A stretch of 64,000 bases of DNA from Lewinella sp. W8 (GTDB taxonomy: Bacteria > Bacteroidota > Bacteroidia > Chitinophagales > Saprospiraceae): positions 124,001 through 188,000 of the forward strand of contig NZ_SNAQ03000011.1 of NCBI RefSeq assembly GCF_004375085.3. Reading direction: 5' to 3'. The notes under the pieces are model-generated. The model saw only the letters and a program-made list of their open reading frames with translations. It had not been told where the DNA came from and ran no database searches. Both the position numbers and the translations under genes were made by a program. Position 1 is the stretch's first letter, and every line of letters begins with the position of its first letter. Positions 55,081 to 62,872 of the stretch are shown piece by piece.

Positions 55081-56292
55081 CTACTTCCCCAGCCACCGCG
55101 CCGGATTCATCGGCGTTTTCCCCTTCCAGAGCTCAAAGTGAAAATCGGAGCCATCGGCGGCGGTGTAGCCGATGGTCTCCCCGGCCTGGACTTCCGCGCC
55201 GGAAGGGACCGAGGCCCGCGACAGGTTGGAGTACACCGTGTAGTAACCGCCGTGACGGACCATGAGCACCGTGCCCAGTCCCGGAACTTCCCGGTCGCTG
55301 ATCACCTTTCCGGCAAAAATGGCTTCCACCGGCCGGTTGGGCTCCACGTTGATGTCGATGCCGCTGTTGTTGATCCTGACGGAAGGTACGTCGGGGTGGG
55401 GTTGGTTGCCGAAGGGGCGGGCCACCGGCCCGCGGATGGGCCAGCCCAGCCGGCCCCGACGCTCGGCAATGTTACTGCCCGCCGAGCTGACCGAACTACT
55501 GGCGGTCGACGCCGTACTGCCCGTGGTCCCTTCCGTTTTCTCCCGCTCGCGGGCGGCGGCCTCCTCCTGGGCAACGGCCGCGGCGATGGCCCGCTGGATT
55601 TCTCGCTGCAGTCGCTTCTCCCGCTCCTGCTGCTCCTGGACTTTCGCCAGCAACGCCCGCTCGGAGCCCGATAATTGCCGGACGATGTTGGTCTGGATGG
55701 ACAACTCTTCCCGGAGGGTTTCGTCCTGGTCGATGGCCGCGGCCAGCAGGGAGTCCTGTTCGATGCGCTGGAAGGCCAGTTGGTCGAGCCGATCGGCCAG
55801 GGCACCGCGGGTCTGCCGGATCAGGCGGCTTTGCCGGCTACGATAGGCCCGGTATTGCCGCAGGTAGACGATCCGGCGGAAGGCATCGTTGAAGCCCTCC
55901 GCGCTCAGCAGGAAGCTCAGCCACCCCTGACTGAGGCGGGCACGATTGGCCGCCCGCAGGGCGGTGCCGTATTCGTCGGCCATCCGGTCCAGATCGTCGT
56001 TGAGGGCGATGATCACGTTGGAATCGCGGCGCATCCGCGCCGCGTTGCGGTTGGCCTCCTCCTGGAGGGTGGCCAGCAACTCCGTGCGCTGCTCGATCTG
56101 CTGCCGGAGCAGGTTGGCCTGCCCAACGGCCGCCCCCCGCCGCGCCTGCGTGGCCTTGAGCTGCCGGTTGGTCTTCTTGAGCTCCTGTTGCAGCCGCTGC
56201 CGCTTGGCGCGCAGGGAAGCGGCACTCTCCTGGGCGGAGAGGGAACCGACGGCTAGCAAGCCGATAAATAGTAACAGAAGCACACGTGCCAT
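55081..56292 (-). CDS. envC: EnvC-like murein hydrolase activator
   Basis: The 403-residue protein (start at MARVLLLLFIGLLAVGSLSAQ; longer frames upstream cover the divergent GNAT gene) has a signal peptide, a long coiled coil (about 22-270, with LRAKRQRLQQELKKTNRQLKATQ and LLATLQEEANRNAARMRRDSNVII) and a C-terminal LytM domain (about 300-403). The usual HxGxD is NNSGID, with the first ligand His replaced by Asn, and the HxH motif is DFHFE. The Zn site is therefore incomplete, as in E. coli EnvC, which activates amidases rather than cutting peptidoglycan itself. Role in cell separation is inferred. The amidase partner and ftsEX are not in the window. Confidence 0.9.
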   Translation of the reverse strand: MARVLLLLFIGLLAVGSLSAQESAASLRAKRQRLQQELKKTNRQLKATQARRGAAVGQANLLRQQIEQRTELLATLQEEANRNAARMRRDSNVIIALNDDLDRMADEYGTALRAANRARLSQGWLSFLLSAEGFNDAFRRIVYLRQYRAYRSRQSRLIRQTRGALADRLDQLAFQRIEQDSLLAAAIDQDETLREELSIQTNIVRQLSGSERALLAKVQEQQEREKRLQREIQRAIAAAVAQEEAAAREREKTEGTTGSTASTASSSVSSAGSNIAERRGRLGWPIRGPVARPFGNQPHPDVPSVRINNSGIDINVEPNRPVEAIFAGKVISDREVPGLGTVLMVRHGGYYTVYSNLSRASVPSGAEVQAGETIGYTAADGSDFHFELWKGKTPMNPARWLGK

Positions 56293-56325
56293 GGGATAAA
56301 AGTAAGAAATCCCGCAGGGGACAAC

Positions 56326-56333
56326 TATTTTTG
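56326..56333 (+). promoter_or_regulatory. -7 box (TATTTTTG) 4 nt before ATG
   Basis: TATTTTTG matches TAnnTTTG exactly and ends 4 nt before the GNAT ATG at 56338, implying a leaderless or near-leaderless transcript. Confidence 0.5.
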
Positions 56334-56337
56334 GGAT

Positions 56338-56790
56338 ATGGAAATCACCCTGCACCGCACGAACGCGGAAAACCCGGAATTCCGGCAACTCGTCAAGAAG
56401 CTGGACGCCTACCTGGCCGTCACCGACGGCGAGGAACACGATTTCTACCACCAGTTTAATGGGCTGGACGCCATCCGGTACGTCATTCTGGTGCAGGCCG
56501 ACGGACAAAGCGTGGGCTGCGGAGCCATCAAACACTTCGACGATCAGGCGATGGAGATTAAACGGATGTTCACCGAAGAAACGGTCCGCGGACGGGGGGT
56601 AGCCGGCAGGGTACTCCGGGAGCTGGAAGACTGGTCGCGAGAGCTGGGCTACGCGCGCTGTGTGCTGGAAACCGGTTGGCGGCAAAAGGCGGCGGTGCGG
56701 CTCTACCAGAAATCGGGCTACACGATCATCCCGAACTACGGGCAGTACGTCGGGATGGAGAACAGCGTCTGCATGGCTAAAGACCTGTAG
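56338..56790 (+). CDS. GNAT-family N-acetyltransferase
   Basis: The 150-residue protein has the GNAT fold: an N-terminal strand region, VGCGAIKHFDDQAMEIKRMFTEETVRGRGVAGRVLRELEDWSRELGYARCVLETGWRQKAAVRLYQKSGYTIIPNYGQY. The acetyl-CoA-binding motif A is RGRGVAG (R/Q-x-x-G-x-G/A), and the later KAAVRLYQKSGY is the usual motif B. It acetylates a small molecule or protein amine; substrate unknown. Divergent from envC with a 45-bp gap; a GCACCTGC motif (56795-56802) starts 4 bp past its stop. Confidence 0.92.
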   Translation: MEITLHRTNAENPEFRQLVKKLDAYLAVTDGEEHDFYHQFNGLDAIRYVILVQADGQSVGCGAIKHFDDQAMEIKRMFTEETVRGRGVAGRVLRELEDWSRELGYARCVLETGWRQKAAVRLYQKSGYTIIPNYGQYVGMENSVCMAKDL

Positions 56791-56918
56791 CGTGGCACCT
56801 GCGCTTGCGCCCTACTGCTTTGCCGGACGCTCTCGAAAAAAGTCACCCATCTTCCATCAATCCCTTCACAACTTGGTAATATCCTCTCCGGGCACTTCCT
56901 GGCCGGGATAAAAGTCCC

Positions 56919-56926
56919 TAGCTTTG
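56919..56926 (+). promoter_or_regulatory. -7 box (TAGCTTTG) 4 nt before ATG
   Basis: TAGCTTTG matches TAnnTTTG exactly and ends 4 nt before the DUF4834 ATG at 56931. Confidence 0.5.
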
Positions 56927-56930
56927 CAAT

Positions 56931-57116
56931 ATGGATCTTATCCTCACCATTTTGCTCATCTACCTCGCCTACCGCGGCTACAACTGGTACACGCGCCTGC
57001 AGAACCAGGTAAAGTCCGGTCCGCCACCTGACCAGAAGATCCGGGGCGAGGAGGAGGTAATTGACATTACCTACGAAGAAGACGATGATTACATCGACTT
57101 CGACGACGTCAAGTAA
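56931..57116 (+). CDS. DUF4834 small membrane protein
   Basis: The 61-residue protein starts with a membrane segment (LILTILLIYLAYRGYNWY) and continues with a positively charged patch and a highly acidic tail (EEEVIDITYEEDDDYIDFDD). This is the DUF4834 pattern, a family of small Bacteroidota proteins with no known function. It is followed after 11 bp by the pseudouridine synthase gene and is probably cotranscribed with it. Confidence 0.85.
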   Translation: MDLILTILLIYLAYRGYNWYTRLQNQVKSGPPPDQKIRGEEEVIDITYEEDDDYIDFDDVK

Positions 57117-57127
57117 AGCCGTTCATT

Positions 57128-57835
57128 TTGGCTGATCAACCCCACCGATTTGCCGGTCGCATCAGCGACTGGATCCTGCATAAAGACAATCAGGTCATCG
57201 CCTTCAACAAGCCCGCCGGTTTGCTCGTGCAGCCCGATAAGAGCAAGGATCCCAGCCTGCTGGGGCTGGGGGCCTCCTACATCCGGCACGACCTGTACCC
57301 CATTCATCGTCTGGACCGGCCCACTTCCGGGCTCGTGCTGCTGGGACAGAAACCCTCCGCGCAGGCCGCGATCAGCCAGCAGTTCAAGGCCGGGACGGTG
57401 AAGAAGGAATACCTCGCCGTTGTGGCTGAGCGGCCGGAAGAGGAGGCGGGGACGCTGGTGCAGTGGATTTCGGAGGGGCGCAATAATCGTTCGGTCGTCT
57501 CCGACGACGAAACGCCCGGCGCCCGCCGGGCCGAGCTGGATTACCGCTACCTCGGCAGCAGCGAACGCTACCACCTGCTCCACGTCACCCTGAAGACGGG
57601 GCGTAAGCACCAGATCCGTGCCCAGCTGGCGGCCCTCGGCTCGCCGCTGCGCGGCGACACCAAGTACGGCTTCAAACGCTCCAATCCCGGCGGCACCATC
57701 GACCTGCACAGCTGGAAGCTGGCCTTCGACCACCCCGTCAGCAAACAGCGGATATCGTTAACCGCCCCGGTTCCCGACCAGCCCGTCTGGGCCGCCTTCC
57801 ACGAAATTATGGAGGCGCTGGACTGGATGAATTAG
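57128..57835 (+). CDS. RluA-family pseudouridine synthase
   Basis: The 235-residue enzyme isomerises uridine to pseudouridine in rRNA or tRNA. The catalytic motif HRLDRPTSG has the nucleophile D63; the domain also shows FNKPAGLLVQPDKSKD (residues 26-41), KTGRKHQIRAQLAALGSPLRGDTKYG and LHSWKLAFDHPVS. There is no N-terminal S4 domain, so it is a minimal RluC/RluA-like enzyme; the target position cannot be predicted. The only in-frame initiation codon consistent with the domain is TTG at 57128; no ATG is available before the catalytic motif. The last codons overlap the convergent hydrolase stop. Confidence 0.92.
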   Translation: MADQPHRFAGRISDWILHKDNQVIAFNKPAGLLVQPDKSKDPSLLGLGASYIRHDLYPIHRLDRPTSGLVLLGQKPSAQAAISQQFKAGTVKKEYLAVVAERPEEEAGTLVQWISEGRNNRSVVSDDETPGARRAELDYRYLGSSERYHLLHVTLKTGRKHQIRAQLAALGSPLRGDTKYGFKRSNPGGTIDLHSWKLAFDHPVSKQRISLTAPVPDQPVWAAFHEIMEALDWMN

Positions 57836-59445
57836 TGCCCCTTCATCACGGCGGGTAACAGATAGTTTTCCATGAGCTGATCTACCTGGGGGTGGCCGTA
57901 GGGCCGCCCGTAGGCCCGGGCGGTGACGATGATGACCGTGTGCTGTTCCGGAAAGACGTACACCTTATTGCCACCGTTGCCGGAGCAGTGGGCGGTGGGG
58001 TAGATTTTTTCGCCCACCCGGTAGTGCTGTCGCCAGAAGAGGTAACCGTAGCCGCCGCCCGGCGTATCCCGGGGAAGGGCTACTTGCTCGGCCAGGCTTT
58101 TGTCTACCCATTCCGCCGGGATGATGCTTTCTCCCTTCCAGCTTCCCCCGTTGAGGTAGAGCTGGCCGAAGCGGGCCAGGCCCAGCAGGTTGAGTTGGAG
58201 GCCGCCGGCGGTATTGGCGACCCGCTGCGGGGTGTATTGCCACCGATAGTCCTTGATGCCGAGGGGCGCGAAGAGCTTCGCTTCGGCGTAGGCCTCCAGG
58301 CCTTTGGGAACGCTCCGGTGAATGACGTCACCGAGCACCACGACGCCGGCGGTGAAGTAGTCCCAGCGGGGACGTTCGAGTTTGGTGGCATCTACGGGCA
58401 GGTCGAGGGCAAATTTCACCCAGTCGTCGGTGGGATACATGTACTCCTCGTTGCCGGGGGAGGAGAAATCATTGTCGGAGCCCTGCAGGGGGACGGACAT
58501 CGTCAGCAAATCCCGAAGCGATATGTCCTCCTTGGCGGGGTGGTAATTGTCGAATTTTCGCAGATCGTACACCTCGCCGAGGGTGAGGTCTTCACCGGCA
58601 ATGTGGCCATCCGCGATGGCAATGCCCAGTGCCGCGCCGGCAAAGGTCTTGCCCACCGACCGGGTATCGTGGAGGGTGCTCGCAGCAGCACCGTTGAAGT
58701 ATTCTTCCAGCAGCAGTTGTCCGTCCCGCACGACGGCAATGCCCGTAATGTCCTTGAAAACGCCCTGGTGGATGCGGCGCTTCAGGTTTTGCACCAGCGT
58801 GGTGTCAATGGGAATCCGGCCGGGGCCGAAGGCCTCGTCGTAGTTCGGGGGGCTCAGGGCCAGCTGTCGTTCGTCTACGGCGGGGCGGACGCAATCGAGC
58901 AAAACCGAGCCACGGGCCAGGAGCTGCCCGGTCTTGCCGTCGGCGTAGCGGTAGGGACGCACCTCGAGGGTGAGCTCGTGCTGGCCTTCGGCCAGCGCCA
59001 GAAGGCCGCCCCCCCGGTAGTAAAAGCGCATCCACATAAACCGGCTCCAGAAATCTTCGCCCAGCTTGGAGGAAAGAGGCATCCGAAAATCGGTCGCTTG
59101 CTCCTTAAACGTACGGCTACCGGCACCTGCGTTCAGCGCCTCCTCATACACAACTTCGCCGTCGACCCGGAAGGTGAAATGAAAATTCCCCCGCAGGAAG
59201 AGAGAATCTTTAGGGGTGTCGGGGGCCAGTTCCGCCAGCGAAGCGGCAATGGGTGCCGCTAACTTAAGGTTGGCGTAGAGGGGGTCGCCCTCGCGAAAAA
59301 CCATCCGCTTCCGGGGCGTGCCCCCCGACTGCTGATCGTGAAAAGTGAGCTGGCCCGTGGCCGACGACTGGGCTACGGCAGGACCAGTACCCAGTAGTGT
59401 AAGGCTAAAGAGGAGCGGGAAAATTTGTGGTAGACGGATCATCAT
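57832..59445 (-). CDS. Serine hydrolase (class C beta-lactamase-like), secreted
   Basis: The 537-residue protein has a signal peptide (about 1-25, GPAVAQ), an N-terminal beta domain of about 170 residues (VEGQ..., LTFHDQQSGGTP ... HELTLEVRPYRY) that is not part of standard beta-lactamases, and a C-terminal beta-lactamase/esterase domain (about 215-537). The nucleophile motif SxxK is S263-V-G-K266. The usual Y-x-N position carries Y-F-T (RWDYFTAG), and HxG appears as AHCSGNGG. Enzymes of this group are esterases or D-amino peptidases more often than beta-lactamases. It is convergent with the pseudouridine synthase gene, with a 4-bp overlap. Confidence 0.85.
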   Translation of the reverse strand: MMIRLPQIFPLLFSLTLLGTGPAVAQSSATGQLTFHDQQSGGTPRKRMVFREGDPLYANLKLAAPIAASLAELAPDTPKDSLFLRGNFHFTFRVDGEVVYEEALNAGAGSRTFKEQATDFRMPLSSKLGEDFWSRFMWMRFYYRGGGLLALAEGQHELTLEVRPYRYADGKTGQLLARGSVLLDCVRPAVDERQLALSPPNYDEAFGPGRIPIDTTLVQNLKRRIHQGVFKDITGIAVVRDGQLLLEEYFNGAAASTLHDTRSVGKTFAGAALGIAIADGHIAGEDLTLGEVYDLRKFDNYHPAKEDISLRDLLTMSVPLQGSDNDFSSPGNEEYMYPTDDWVKFALDLPVDATKLERPRWDYFTAGVVVLGDVIHRSVPKGLEAYAEAKLFAPLGIKDYRWQYTPQRVANTAGGLQLNLLGLARFGQLYLNGGSWKGESIIPAEWVDKSLAEQVALPRDTPGGGYGYLFWRQHYRVGEKIYPTAHCSGNGGNKVYVFPEQHTVIIVTARAYGRPYGHPQVDQLMENYLLPAVMKGH

Positions 59446-59506
59446 CTTTGTTTACCGTAAAGTTCCGGGTGGAATTCCAAACGGCATTGTATAAAATTAA
59501 CCTCCC

Positions 59507-60304
59507 CTACGGCACCTCCCGGCGGGCCTGGGAAGGGAGTTGCCGGAATTGTTGTTTGTATTCCCGGATGAAGTGACTCTGGTCCGCGTAGCCGCAGTGG
59601 TGGGCGACCTCGCTCAGGGTCCGGTTACCGGTGCGGAGCATCAGGGCGGAACGATGGTTACGGATCAGGCGGCGATACGCGCTGAAGCCGTAGCCGAAGT
59701 GACGGCGAAAATTGCGGGAAAGGTGGACGGGGTGAACCCCCACGCTGGCGGCCAGCTCCGTAAGGCTTTGCTCCCGGGGGTCTTCGTAGAGGATTTCCCG
59801 TAGTCGGTGTACCCACGGCGGGTTATGCCGTTCCTCCCGGATTCCCGCACCCCGCAGCGCGTCGAAGACGTTCAAAAGTTCCACGTCCCGCTCGGCGGTG
59901 CTTCCGCCCCGGCGGAAAATCTGCCAGAGCTCCATCATGCGCAGGCGCACGCCGGGATCAGCCAGGCGGTGGAAACCCCGGTAGTCATCGGCTTTCAGCC
60001 CAAAACGGTCAAACCATTCCCCGGTAATTTCGACGTGAAAACCCCGGGCGTAGCCGGGGGGCTTTTCGTTGCGGTGGGTGTCGTCCCAGTGGTGGAAGAG
60101 CAGGCTCCCTCCGGTCAGCCGATGCTCGTGCCGGCGACTCTTTTCCAGGAGCTTTCCCGCCAGCAGATAGGTGAAATAGGGGTGTTCGTGGTGGTGCCAG
60201 TCGACCCTGGCGTGGGTGTAGACCGTGTCGGTAAACGTGAGTCCGTCCCGCTCGTCGCGAAGATTGGTGTCCCCGAAGAATTCTCCCCTTTTCAGTGATC
60301 GCAT
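59507..60304 (-). CDS. AraC-family transcriptional regulator with cupin-like sensor
   Basis: The 265-residue protein (start MRSLKRGEFFG preferred; an upstream ATG at 60430 would overlap the rsmG promoter) has an N-terminal cupin-like domain (about 20-120; DWHHHEHPYFTYLLAGKLLEKSRRHEHRLTGGSLLFHHWDDTH, rich in histidines that could bind metal) and a C-terminal AraC domain (about 165-265; EQSLTELAASVGVHPVHLSRNFRRHFGYGFSAYRRLIR, LSEVAHHCGYADQSHFIREYKQQFRQLPSQARR). It should be a metal- or metabolite-responsive activator. The adjacent secreted hydrolase gene, 61 bp downstream in the same direction, is a likely target. Confidence 0.9.
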   Translation of the reverse strand: MRSLKRGEFFGDTNLRDERDGLTFTDTVYTHARVDWHHHEHPYFTYLLAGKLLEKSRRHEHRLTGGSLLFHHWDDTHRNEKPPGYARGFHVEITGEWFDRFGLKADDYRGFHRLADPGVRLRMMELWQIFRRGGSTAERDVELLNVFDALRGAGIREERHNPPWVHRLREILYEDPREQSLTELAASVGVHPVHLSRNFRRHFGYGFSAYRRLIRNHRSALMLRTGNRTLSEVAHHCGYADQSHFIREYKQQFRQLPSQARREVP

Positions 60305-60414
60305 GGTCAAATGTGCGGTCCCGTCACCGGGAACGGAAATGATTTCTACCGAAAACTGTGGTGCTTCGATTAATGTTACGGGTCCAAGGGAGTTTAACCT
60401 ACGGCAATATCCAC

Positions 60415-60422
60415 TAGCTTTG
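60415..60422 (+). promoter_or_regulatory. -7 promoter box of rsmG (TAGCTTTG)
   Basis: TAGCTTTG matches TAnnTTTG exactly, 18 nt before the rsmG ATG, giving a leader of about 10-14 nt. Confidence 0.55.
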
Positions 60423-60440
60423 TGCCCCAACCGTACGCCG

Positions 60441-61076
60441 ATGACTGCCGCATTGATTGACCAATACTTCCCCGAACTTACCGAACAGCAGCGCGCTCAC
60501 TACGCCGCCCTGGACGAGCTGTACCGCGACTGGAACGCCAAGATTAACGTCATCTCCCGCAAGGACATTGACAACCTCTACGTCAAGCACGTGCTGCACT
60601 CGCTGGCCATCGCCAAAGTCCTGAAGTTTAAGCCCGGTGCCAAAGTTCTGGACCTGGGCACCGGCGGCGGGTTTCCCGGCATTCCCCTGGCGATCATGTT
60701 CCCCGAAACGGACTTCCTCCTCATCGATGGCACCGCCAAAAAAATCCGGGTGTGCAACGAAGTGATTGCGGCCCTCGGACTGACCAACTGCCGGGCACGG
60801 CAACAACGGGCCGAGGAACTGAAAAAGCGGGAGTTCGATTTTGTCGTTACGCGCGCCGTGGCGCGGATGGAAAAGCTGGCCGAGTGGAGTATGCGGCTCA
60901 TCACGCCGACGCAGCGCCACGCGCTGCCCAACGGCATCCTGGCCCTGAAGGGAACCGACTTGACGGAGGAAATGGCGGCCCTGCCTAAGTCCGCCTACCT
61001 GGAGGAATACCCCATCCGGGAAATGTTCCAGGAAGAATTCTTCGAGGAAAAAGCGGTAATCTACCTCCAGTATTGA
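60441..61076 (+). CDS. rsmG: 16S rRNA (guanine-N7)-methyltransferase RsmG
   Basis: The 211-residue enzyme methylates G527 of 16S rRNA (E. coli numbering) at N7 with S-adenosylmethionine. The start MTAALIDQYFPELTEQQ is placed at 60441; earlier in-frame codons give sequence antisense to the AraC gene. Family marks are LYRDWNAKINVISRKDIDNLYVKHVLHSLAIAK, the SAM motif VLDLGTGGGFPGIPLAIMFP, LIDGTAKKIRVC and FDFVVTRAVARM. Length is normal. Loss of this gene confers low-level streptomycin resistance in other bacteria. Confidence 0.96.
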   Translation: MTAALIDQYFPELTEQQRAHYAALDELYRDWNAKINVISRKDIDNLYVKHVLHSLAIAKVLKFKPGAKVLDLGTGGGFPGIPLAIMFPETDFLLIDGTAKKIRVCNEVIAALGLTNCRARQQRAEELKKREFDFVVTRAVARMEKLAEWSMRLITPTQRHALPNGILALKGTDLTEEMAALPKSAYLEEYPIREMFQEEFFEEKAVIYLQY

Positions 61077-61085
61077 TGGCCCCGT

Positions 61086-61160
61086 CCAACAGACTAACGG
61101 ACCAACAGACTAAAAGACCAATAGTCTAACAGACCAACAGACCAACAGACCAATAGTCTA
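61086..61160 (+). repeat. ACCAACAG-type octamer tract, locus 2
   Basis: Imperfect head-to-tail copies of ACCAACAG and its variants (ACTAACGG, ACCAATAGTCTAACAG) fill the gap after rsmG. The same octamer forms a purer array at 53135-53172. Confidence 0.7.
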
Positions 61161-61173
61161 AAAAACTAATTCC

Positions 61174-61332
61174 CTACATATACCCCAGCGCCATCACCAG
61201 GAAGGTCAGCATAAAGGGCATCGCTACCCAGAACCACTGATTCATGAAGAGTAGCATCAGGAAGAAAATGACCAGAAAAACCAGGAAAAGCATCCAGTAT
61301 TTACGGCGATCGGCGGCAGTTGAATTGGCCAT
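61174..61332 (-). CDS. Small membrane protein, two helices, unknown function
   Basis: The 52-residue product (start at MANSTAADRRKYW) has a short basic N-terminus and two hydrophobic segments (WMLFLVFLVIFFLMLLFM and WVAMPFMLTFLVMALGYM). No family is recognised. A TATCTTTG -7 box 24 nt upstream supports it as a gene. An upstream in-frame ATG at 61410 precedes that promoter box and is not used. Confidence 0.7.
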   Translation of the reverse strand: MANSTAADRRKYWMLFLVFLVIFFLMLLFMNQWFWVAMPFMLTFLVMALGYM

Positions 61333-61356
61333 GGGGTATCTTTTCTTTTGGATGGG

Positions 61357-61364
61357 CAAAGATA
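61357..61364 (-). promoter_or_regulatory. -7 promoter box of small membrane protein gene (TATCTTTG)
   Basis: On the minus strand TATCTTTG matches TAnnTTTG exactly, 24 nt upstream of the ATG at 61332. Confidence 0.6.
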
Positions 61365-61460
61365 GCATTTGTGGCGGAAATCTAAACGGCCTTGCGGAAT
61401 ACCTACTCACCCTTAAGCAAGCCCGAAGGCAGCGATGGTTGCGCCGGCTAACCGGAGGGC

Positions 61461-62693
61461 TTATTTCAGTCGTGCCTCGTAACCCTCCAGGGTTTCCCAG
61501 ATGTTGATGAATTGTTTTACGCCTTCTTCGCTGCGCAGGTCGGTGTTGATGATCAGTAGCCGGCCTACTTTTCTTTCCTCGTGGAAGAACATCAGGGAGG
61601 ACACCCCGGGGTCGCCACCGGTATGACCGGCATAACCTTTGGCGGAAAATCCGATAAATAAACCAAAATCATACTCGTCATTGTAGGGATGATCAGCGTT
61701 TCGCTCCGTGAAATTTTCTTCGGAAAGCTGCTTGCGGAAGAACTCCCGATAACTTTCCTGGCTCAGCAATGTCCCCGATCCCGCATAACCGCGAATGAGC
61801 TCCTTTAGATACTTGCTCAGGTCCTCCGAAGACGTTCTCAGCCCTCCGTCCGGATAGGTGATTAGTCGGTACGGCGGTAGCTTGGTGTCTCCCTCGGCGT
61901 AAAGGATGGAATGATTTTCCCCAACGGCTTCGTACGCCCAACCCGAACCGGTCATGCCGAGTGGACGGAGGATGTGCCGGGTGGTAAATTCATCGTAGGG
62001 TACTCCACTCGCGCGCTCGATGACGTAGGCCGCCAGGGTGGCCCCGATGTTGGTGTATTCAAACAGTTGTCCCGGAGGTTGTTGCATAAAATTATCCGGT
62101 GAGTACCAGGATCCGGCCGGAGAAAGGACCTTTTCCAAAAAATTACCCATGGGCGCCTCCCGTGGAGAATTAAATTCTTCGGGAATTTCCATCTTTTTTG
62201 TCCCCGTGGAGTCCACTTCGGTGAGCAGCAGGTAGGACTGCTCGTCGTAGACATCCCCGTCCATGATGGAAGAGGTGTGGGTGGCCAGGTGCCGGAGGGT
62301 TATTTCCTGGTCGGGGAAATGGGGGTTGACCACCGGGAAGTCGAGGTGTTTGGAAACTGGATCGTCGACGGACAGGTGTCCCAGCTCCTGGGCCTTCAGC
62401 AAAGAAATGCCGATGAGCGTCTTGGAAATGGAGGCAATATTCTGCACGGTGGCGGCCGTGTAGGGAAGCTGTTTTTCTACGTCAGCGTATCCGAAACCTT
62501 CAGTATAAATAATCCCTTCCTGGTCGACCACCCCAACGGCGAAGCCGTTAATTATACCCTCGGCGTGAATGGTCCGTAGGGCGGCGGACAGGGAGTCTTT
62601 GGCCCTCTGCGTGGCGTCTTCTTGGTGAGGGGTATTCGGGCTACCACAGCTGAACAATAGGGTGATGGCCATCAGGGGGAGGAAAAATCTCAT
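61461..62693 (-). CDS. Serine beta-lactamase-like hydrolase, lipoprotein
   Basis: The 410-residue lipoprotein (LFSC, C16) has a class C beta-lactamase fold: VGVVDQEGIIYTEGFGYADVEKQLPYTAATVQNIASISKTLIGISLLKAQELG with the nucleophile S88 in S-I-S-K, Y-T-N (LFEYTNIGATL) as the second motif and HTGGDPGVSSLMFF as the third (H-x-G). The sequence corresponds to the LACTB/EstB-like serine hydrolases, which cleave esters, peptides or D-amino acids; a beta-lactamase role cannot be assumed. It is anchored outside the cytoplasm. Confidence 0.9.
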   Translation of the reverse strand: MRFFLPLMAITLLFSCGSPNTPHQEDATQRAKDSLSAALRTIHAEGIINGFAVGVVDQEGIIYTEGFGYADVEKQLPYTAATVQNIASISKTLIGISLLKAQELGHLSVDDPVSKHLDFPVVNPHFPDQEITLRHLATHTSSIMDGDVYDEQSYLLLTEVDSTGTKKMEIPEEFNSPREAPMGNFLEKVLSPAGSWYSPDNFMQQPPGQLFEYTNIGATLAAYVIERASGVPYDEFTTRHILRPLGMTGSGWAYEAVGENHSILYAEGDTKLPPYRLITYPDGGLRTSSEDLSKYLKELIRGYAGSGTLLSQESYREFFRKQLSEENFTERNADHPYNDEYDFGLFIGFSAKGYAGHTGGDPGVSSLMFFHEERKVGRLLIINTDLRSEEGVKQFINIWETLEGYEARLK

Positions 62694-62872
62694 AGCGTGG
62701 GGGTTAGAGGTTTACCCGTCTGCCTTCGCCGGAGCGTTGGCGAAAGAGGGGCTGGAAAAACTAATCAAAAGACCAGCATCCCGGCCGTGCGGTTGCAAGC
62801 AGGGGTGGAAAGTAATGCATTGGGCGTGACCGCAGGTGCAGAGATCTAGGGTGGAAGCAAAGGGGCCCGCCC

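Noticed and set aside
53135-61160. The ACCAACAG arrays considered as CRISPR-like repeats.
   Set aside because: The units are contiguous octamers without spacers and no cas gene is in the window.
57832-62693. The two serine hydrolases considered as beta-lactamase resistance genes.
   Set aside because: SxxK-type hydrolases of this length and domain pattern are mostly esterases or peptidases, and one lacks the canonical YxN.
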